Part shown: positions 39,556 to 43,061 of the stretch, piece by piece | Layout: each line of letters starts with the position of its first letter | Numbering within the stretch: the stretch's first letter is position 1 | Assembly: GCF_000434895.1 (NCBI RefSeq) | Contig: NZ_FR892756.1 | Span: forward strand, 1,734-44,794 | Length of the DNA: 43,061 nt | Source: Phascolarctobacterium succinatutens CAG:287 | Lineage (GTDB): Bacteria; Bacillota; Negativicutes; Acidaminococcales; Acidaminococcaceae | Reading direction: 5' to 3' | Position numbers and translations under genes: made by a program | Notes under the pieces: generated by a model | Told to the model about the DNA's origin: nothing | The model's database searches: none | Seen by the model: only the letters and a program-made list of their open reading frames with translations

Positions 39556-39948
39556 ATAGGTAAATTCGTAATTTCTCAGGCAAAAAATGGCATTAAGTTT
39601 AATCTGAAGGCTGCAAATGGTGAAGTTATTGCCAGCTCCCAAGTTTATAAGGACGAAAAATATTGCCGTAAAGGTATTGCCAGCGTTATCAATAATGCTC
39701 CAATCGCTCCGATTGAGGATCAGACGGTAGAAGGCTTTACCCCCTGTAAGCATCCAAAATTTGAGGTTTATAAGGATAAGGCAGGCGAATTCCGCTTCCG
39801 TCTGAAAGCAACCAACGGACAGATTATTGCTACTGGTGAAGGCTATAAGGCAATGGCAGGATGCAAACGCGGCATTGAGTCCATTAAGAAAAATGTTGTT
39901 GATGCCAAAATAATTGTTGAAGCACCTAAAGAAGAAAAAGCTGAATAA
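39556..39948 (+). CDS. DUF1508 (YegP-type) tandem-domain protein with apparent ATA start
   Basis: The frame encodes 130 residues with two DUF1508 units: GKFVISQAKNGIKFNLKAANGEVIASSQ (about 2-29) and FEVYKDKAGEFRFRLKATNGQIIATGEGY (about 71-99), each followed by a helix such as CKRGIESIKKNV. Homologues begin MGKF, and here the matching codon is ATA, seven bases after a perfect AAAGGAGG. An in-frame stop lies at 39511 and the first in-frame ATG is at 39850, so no ATG, GTG or TTG start is available. Promoter and terminator are present, and the frame is intact to TAA. It is either a rare AUA-initiated gene, one silenced by start loss, or a sequence error. Function of the family is unknown. Confidence 0.8.
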   Translation: MGKFVISQAKNGIKFNLKAANGEVIASSQVYKDEKYCRKGIASVINNAPIAPIEDQTVEGFTPCKHPKFEVYKDKAGEFRFRLKATNGQIIATGEGYKAMAGCKRGIESIKKNVVDAKIIVEAPKEEKAE

Positions 39949-39957
39949 TGTCAATCA

Positions 39958-39998
39958 AAAGGACCACTACGTGTTTATAGTGCAGTGGTCCTTTTTTT
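39958..39998 (+). terminator. Intrinsic terminator of the DUF1508 gene, possibly bidirectional
   Basis: AAAGGACCACT (39958-39968) pairs perfectly with AGTGGTCCTTT (39984-39994), followed by a T-run. A run of four A's before the left arm gives a short T-tract on the minus strand, where the metallophosphoesterase gene ends at 40056. Confidence 0.92.
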
Positions 39999-40055
39999 GT
40001 GCGACAGCTGAGTCTGCCGTATTTTTTTGCTTTGGAAAAACTAGACTAGAAAAAA

Positions 40056-41138
40056 CTATTTTCCCCGCAGCTCCAATACAACCATTTCCGGAGCAACCTC
40101 TGTACGAACCGGAGGTCCCCAAAAGCCGTAGCCGTTATTGGTGATTGCGGTCAGATTACCAAAGTTTGTACGTCCATAATCCAACTTGTACATTTCTTTC
40201 GTTACCAGACGGTTGGGAAAAAGCTGGCCTGTATGCGTATGACCAGCCAGATAAAGATCATACTCCGCATCAGCTGCAGCGTCCATACGGCGAGGCTGAT
40301 GATCGAGCAGAATACTGTAGTAGTCGTTATTTTGGGAGGAAAGATTTATAAGCTGATCATTGGTACGGTTCTTGCTGTAATCATCAATACCTGTTATTTT
40401 GATTTTGTTGTCGATAATGGTATCGGTATTGCGCAGGATGTAGAAGCCCTTGTCTGTGAGCATTTGTTGCCAGCGCAATGGTTCATCAAGATAATCATGG
40501 TTGCCGAAGGCCATGTAGACAGGCACTTTGATTTGCGCCAGAGCAGAAAGCGTATCTTCTTCTTCTACATAAAAAATGCGCTCGTCAAGCATGTCGCCGC
40601 TGACTACAACAAAGTCTGGCTTTTGCTCGTTGATGCGTGCTGCCAGACGTTCTGCGTAGTCATGGCCGAGTATTCTTCCCATATGCAGGTCGGTGAGAAA
40701 GACAATTTTATAATGAGCATTCTGCGGCAGCTTTTCCGTTACCAGCGCTTCTGTGCGTACTGTCGGGTGAAAGGCGCGCCAGCTGCCCCAGGTAATGAAG
40801 CAGCAGATAAAGGCAAGGCCGATGATACTGATTTTTGCTGAAGGCAGCTGCCAACCGCCCAGCTTACTGAAAAGCAGGCAGAGAAGATGAATGATGGCCA
40901 GCAGAAGTGTGTAGTAGCAAAAAGCAATCCAAAGTCCTTCTATCCACGCAGTGAGCTTGAGCAGAAAATGAGGCGTTCCTTGCGGCAGAATGACACTGAT
41001 AGCTGCGCCGAGTGCCATCAGCAGATATATAAGCCCGAAGGTCAGTGTGCGGCCGAAGGGCAGATAATGGCGATAATACATATAACCGATGATACTCATG
41101 AGAGCATCAATCGTACCGACGAAAAGAAAAATACGCAT
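40056..41138 (-). CDS. Membrane-anchored metallophosphoesterase (YkuE/YaeI type)
   Basis: This 360-residue protein starts with about four hydrophobic segments (residues 1-125), followed by a calcineurin-like phosphoesterase domain. Metal-binding motifs are intact and in order: VFLTDLHMG near residue 146, VVSGDMLD near 178, MAFGNHDYLDE near 213, and LAGHTHTGQLFP near 298. Related YkuE/YaeI proteins hydrolyse UDP-2,3-diacylglucosamine-like or phosphodiester substrates; the target here is unknown. On the minus strand AAGGAG precedes the ATG. The HAD phosphatase gene lies upstream but ends in its own terminator, so they are separate units. Confidence 0.9.
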   Translation of the reverse strand: MRIFLFVGTIDALMSIIGYMYYRHYLPFGRTLTFGLIYLLMALGAAISVILPQGTPHFLLKLTAWIEGLWIAFCYYTLLLAIIHLLCLLFSKLGGWQLPSAKISIIGLAFICCFITWGSWRAFHPTVRTEALVTEKLPQNAHYKIVFLTDLHMGRILGHDYAERLAARINEQKPDFVVVSGDMLDERIFYVEEEDTLSALAQIKVPVYMAFGNHDYLDEPLRWQQMLTDKGFYILRNTDTIIDNKIKITGIDDYSKNRTNDQLINLSSQNNDYYSILLDHQPRRMDAAADAEYDLYLAGHTHTGQLFPNRLVTKEMYKLDYGRTNFGNLTAITNNGYGFWGPPVRTEVAPEMVVLELRGK

Positions 41139-41176
41139 ATTATTCAGTAAAGCTCCTTTATATAATTCTTGCTTAC

Positions 41177-41207
41177 ATTATACATGTTAGAGTGGACTTA
41201 AAGTCAA
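41177..41207 (-). promoter_or_regulatory. Possible promoter of the metallophosphoesterase gene
   Basis: On the minus strand TTGACT (41207-41202) and TATAAT (41182-41177) lie upstream of the start. The 19-base spacer is long for a sigma-A promoter. Confidence 0.5.
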
Positions 41208-41216
41208 GTGCTGCGC

Positions 41217-41249
41217 TAAAAAAAAGACTGCCTGATGCGGCAGCCCTTG
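41217..41249 (-). terminator. Intrinsic terminator of the HAD gene
   Basis: On the minus strand GCTGCC and GGCAGT (41244-41239, 41232-41227) pair around a six-base loop and run into a string of T's (the A-run at about 41217-41225 on the plus strand). Confidence 0.85.
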
Positions 41250-41259
41250 AAATATAATT

Positions 41260-42066
41260 TTATTTGCTCGGAATATCACCGACGCCGTTTAAGATGATAG
41301 ACGGACGGTAGGAGAACTCCTTAATATTTTCCAACGTACTTACACCGCTCAGAACAAGAGCTGTCATCAAGCCGCTTTCCATACCGGCAACGATATCTGT
41401 ATCCATACGGTCGCCAATCATAGCTGCATCCTCTGAATGAACATCCAGCAGACGCAGGCCTGTACGCATCATCAAGGGGTTAGGCTTGCCGACGAAGTAA
41501 GCTTTTTTGCCGGTAGCAAGCTCAATAGGTGCGACAAGTGCACGGCAGGCGGGGATGATACCGAAATCAGACGGACCTGTGAGGTCGCTGTTTGTTGCAA
41601 TAAGGCGTGCTCCTTGGTTAATCAGGCTTACTGCCTTGAGAATCATATTATAATTATAAGAATTTGTTTCGCCGACTACAACGTAATCGGGATTAACATC
41701 ATTCATTGTGATGCCGGCATCATAAAGCGCATTGACAAGACCGGGGCCGCCGATAACGTAGGCACTGCAGCCGGGGGCCTGCGAATGGATAAATTTGGCA
41801 GTGGCGAGAGCACTGGTATAGAAATGACTTTCGTCAACCTCCAGTCCAAGACGTAAAAGCTTTTGCTGGAGCTCTTTGGGACTGCGTTCGCTGGCGTTAG
41901 TCAAAAATAAAAAGCTCTTTTTTTCCTCGTACAGCCAGTTGACAAATTCTTTTACTCCTGGCAACAGGTTATTTCCGTGATAGATAACACCATCCATATC
42001 GCAGATAAAACCTTTTTTGGTACGCAGCTGCGTTAATAGTAATTCATGTTTTTCGTTGTTATCCAT
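41260..42066 (-). CDS. HAD-IIA family sugar/nucleotide phosphatase (NagD-like)
   Basis: This 268-residue hydrolase shows the HAD motifs in order: nucleophile and acid CDMDGVIYHG (Asp23, Asp25); LTNASERSPKEL (motif II, near 55-66); a C2-type cap domain in between; KPNPLMMRTGLRLLDV with the motif III lysine near 192; and GDRMDTDIVAG (motif IV, near 217). The family dephosphorylates sugar phosphates, nucleotides or p-nitrophenyl phosphate, but the natural substrate is unknown. On the minus strand GGAAG lies before the ATG. It is divergent from the CarD-like gene and separated from it by 289 bases. Confidence 0.92.
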   Translation of the reverse strand: MDNNEKHELLLTQLRTKKGFICDMDGVIYHGNNLLPGVKEFVNWLYEEKKSFLFLTNASERSPKELQQKLLRLGLEVDESHFYTSALATAKFIHSQAPGCSAYVIGGPGLVNALYDAGITMNDVNPDYVVVGETNSYNYNMILKAVSLINQGARLIATNSDLTGPSDFGIIPACRALVAPIELATGKKAYFVGKPNPLMMRTGLRLLDVHSEDAAMIGDRMDTDIVAGMESGLMTALVLSGVSTLENIKEFSYRPSIILNGVGDIPSK

Positions 42067-42101
42067 AATTTTATACTTCCTTTTTTGTTTTAGACACTTA
42101 T

Positions 42102-42130
42102 ATTATGCAAGAAAAAAACGTCTTTTGCAA
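42102..42130 (-). promoter_or_regulatory. Promoter of the HAD gene
   Basis: On the minus strand TTGCAA (42130-42125), 17-base spacer and CATAAT (42107-42102) lie 36 bases before the coding start. Confidence 0.6.
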
Positions 42131-42235
42131 GAGCTGCAATGACAGCAGAAACAAGAATTAGTTAATAGTTTGTAAAATATTATTTTTTTGAGTGCTTTTT
42201 TATCGCTAAATGTTAAAAGAATTCTGAAGTTAGTG

Positions 42236-42273
42236 CTATATCATAGTTAGAGGTTGACATATTAGTGATATAG
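42236..42273. promoter_or_regulatory. Inverted repeat around the distal carD promoter -35 box
   Basis: CTATATCA (42236-42243) and TGATATAG (42266-42273) are perfect inverted repeats 22 bases apart. The TTGACA of the upstream promoter lies between them. AGTGATA is also directly repeated (42264-42270 and 42272-42278). This could be an operator. Confidence 0.4.
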
Positions 42274-42282
42274 TGATAAAAT
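42254..42282 (+). promoter_or_regulatory. Distal promoter (P1) of the CarD-like gene
   Basis: TTGACA (42254-42259), 17-base spacer, TAAAAT (42277-42282). Confidence 0.7.
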
Positions 42283-42291
42283 AAAATATTT

Positions 42292-42320
42292 TTGACAATA
42301 AAGAAGGGGCGTGCTACAAT
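42292..42320 (+). promoter_or_regulatory. Proximal promoter (P2) of the CarD-like gene
   Basis: TTGACA (42292-42297), 17-base spacer, TACAAT (42315-42320). It is 36 bases before the coding start and has the same -10 as the str operon promoter at 19262. Confidence 0.85.
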
Positions 42321-42355
42321 ATATTCATAAGGATTAATTTTTAGGAGGGTTGAAG

Positions 42356-42841
42356 ATGTTTGCAACAGGTGACAGAGTTGTGTATCCTATCCATGGCGGT
42401 GCTATTGTTAAGGATATAGAAGCACATATGCAGGATGGCGAGAAGGTAGAATACTATATTTTACAAATGCTTTTTGAAAATATGACAGTAGCAGTACCGG
42501 TCGAGAATGCCGAAAAATTAGGACTCCGTTACATCGGTGACGAAGAAACCTTGACTACAATTGCCAATGTACTGCAAGAAGTGCCTGATGTGCAGTCGGT
42601 AAAAGCAATTTCCTGGAATCGGCGCTTTCAGCTGTATATGCAGAAAATAAAAAGCGGCAGTGTTGCTGAGGTTGCAAGAATCTTTAAAATCCTGACTATT
42701 TTGGAGCGCAGCAAAAAAATATCAGTAGGTGAGCGCCGCTTGCTGCATAGCACGAAGCGGATTCTGCAAAGTGAGGTTATGCTGATCAGGAATCTGGATG
42801 CAGAAAGAGCAGGCAAATGGTTAGATAGCTACTGTATTTGA
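42356..42841 (+). CDS. CarD/CdnL/TRCF-RID domain transcriptional regulator
   Basis: This 161-residue protein begins with the CarD/TRCF RNA-polymerase interaction domain: GDRVVYPIHGGAIVKDIEAH near residues 5-24, YYILQMLFENMTVAVPVENAEKLGLR near 36-61. A helical C-terminal domain (about 75-161) contains the WNRRFQLYMQKIKSGSVAEVARIFKIL region that in CarD proteins binds promoter DNA. Such proteins bind the RNA polymerase beta subunit and adjust open-complex stability. I prefer ATG 42356, seven bases after AGGAGGG, to TTG 42350. Two tandem promoters precede it and a terminator follows. Confidence 0.93.
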   Translation: MFATGDRVVYPIHGGAIVKDIEAHMQDGEKVEYYILQMLFENMTVAVPVENAEKLGLRYIGDEETLTTIANVLQEVPDVQSVKAISWNRRFQLYMQKIKSGSVAEVARIFKILTILERSKKISVGERRLLHSTKRILQSEVMLIRNLDAERAGKWLDSYCI

Positions 42842-42854
42842 ATATGATATATGG

Positions 42855-42902
42855 ACCGTTTTAAGGCTGTTGCTTTGCCAACCGCTTTAAAACGGTTTTT
42901 TT
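42855..42902 (+). terminator. Intrinsic terminator of the CarD-like gene
   Basis: ACCGTTTTAA (42855-42864) pairs perfectly with TTAAAACGGT (42887-42896) with a large internal loop, followed by a T-run. Confidence 0.9.
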
Positions 42903-42961
42903 GCAAATTTTTTAGGTGTTTTTTTCATTAATGTCATATTTAAAAAAGTTATTTACTTGTA

Positions 42962-42990
42962 TTTTGACGACTATAGCTGTATTATATAAT
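42962..42990 (+). promoter_or_regulatory. Probable promoter of a gene beyond the window
   Basis: A perfect TATAAT (42985-42990) has TTTTGA (42962-42967) 17 bases upstream, or TTGACG (42964-42969) at the short spacing of 15. No coding start occurs before the window ends; 42903-43061 is otherwise AT-rich and without a gene. Confidence 0.5.
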
Positions 42991-42994
42991 TGAT

Positions 42995-43017
42995 ATAGTA
43001 GTAACAAGAACTACTAT
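42995..43017. promoter_or_regulatory. Inverted repeat just after the last promoter
   Basis: ATAGTAG (42995-43001) and CTACTAT (43011-43017) are perfect inverted repeats around a nine-base spacer. The position, at or just after the expected transcription start, suits an operator or a 5' mRNA hairpin. Confidence 0.45.
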
Positions 43018-43061
43018 GAAGCAAATTTTAAAGAAAGACTAACTATAAAAAGTCAAGAGGT

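Overview
The window looks like a core chromosomal stretch of a Firmicute, most likely of the class Negativicutes (Acidaminococcaceae such as Phascolarctobacterium would fit). This placement is an inference. It rests on Firmicute gene order in the str-S10-spc-alpha block, zinc-type S14, strong AGGAGG ribosome binding sites, frequent GTG/TTG starts, a DUF5693-csaB pair, and a secA-prfB-csaB-ftsEX-M23 protease run. I see no rRNA, tRNA, CRISPR array, transposase or prophage gene. No gap between genes exceeds 300 bases.

Layout. (1) 1-2460: an iron/corrinoid-type ABC importer (binding protein cut by the window edge, permease, ATPase). (2) 2456-2623: an intergenic repeat element with 39-bp direct repeats around a foldable core. 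(3) 2683-4639: a secreted helical-repeat protein of unknown function, a CGGC-domain protein and a GNAT acetyltransferase, closely coupled. (4) 4841-9193: hpf, secA and prfB, the last with the classical +1 programmed frameshift. (5) 9222-16680: a cell-envelope cluster of DUF5693 membrane protein, CsaB pyruvyltransferase, FtsE, FtsX, an EnvC-like M23 hydrolase, a CtpA-type protease and an ArsC/Spx-like protein. (6) 16832-19059: a NamZ-type muramidase, a nitroreductase and a small secreted repeat protein resembling septoil-knot proteins. (7) 19262-38426: an L7Ae-like gene, then str (rpsL, rpsG, fusA, tuf), S10, spc and alpha operons through rplQ, all on the plus strand. The block lacks rpoBC upstream, map between adk and infA, and ecfA/ecfT/truA after rplQ. 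(8) 38545-43061: a fumarylacetoacetase-family enzyme, a DUF1508 protein whose only plausible start is ATA, a metallophosphoesterase and a HAD phosphatase on the minus strand, and a CarD-type regulator with two tandem promoters.

Most genes work in three processes. Translation is represented by the ribosomal proteins, EF-G, EF-Tu, IF-1, RF2 and Hpf. Export is represented by SecA and SecY. Envelope construction and remodelling is represented by CsaB, FtsEX with its M23 hydrolase, CtpA and NamZ. I did not find an obviously new multi-gene system. The points most worth following are the ATA-start DUF1508 gene, the 2456-2623 repeat element, the 175-residue duplicated secreted protein, and the structured leaders before rpsJ and hpf.
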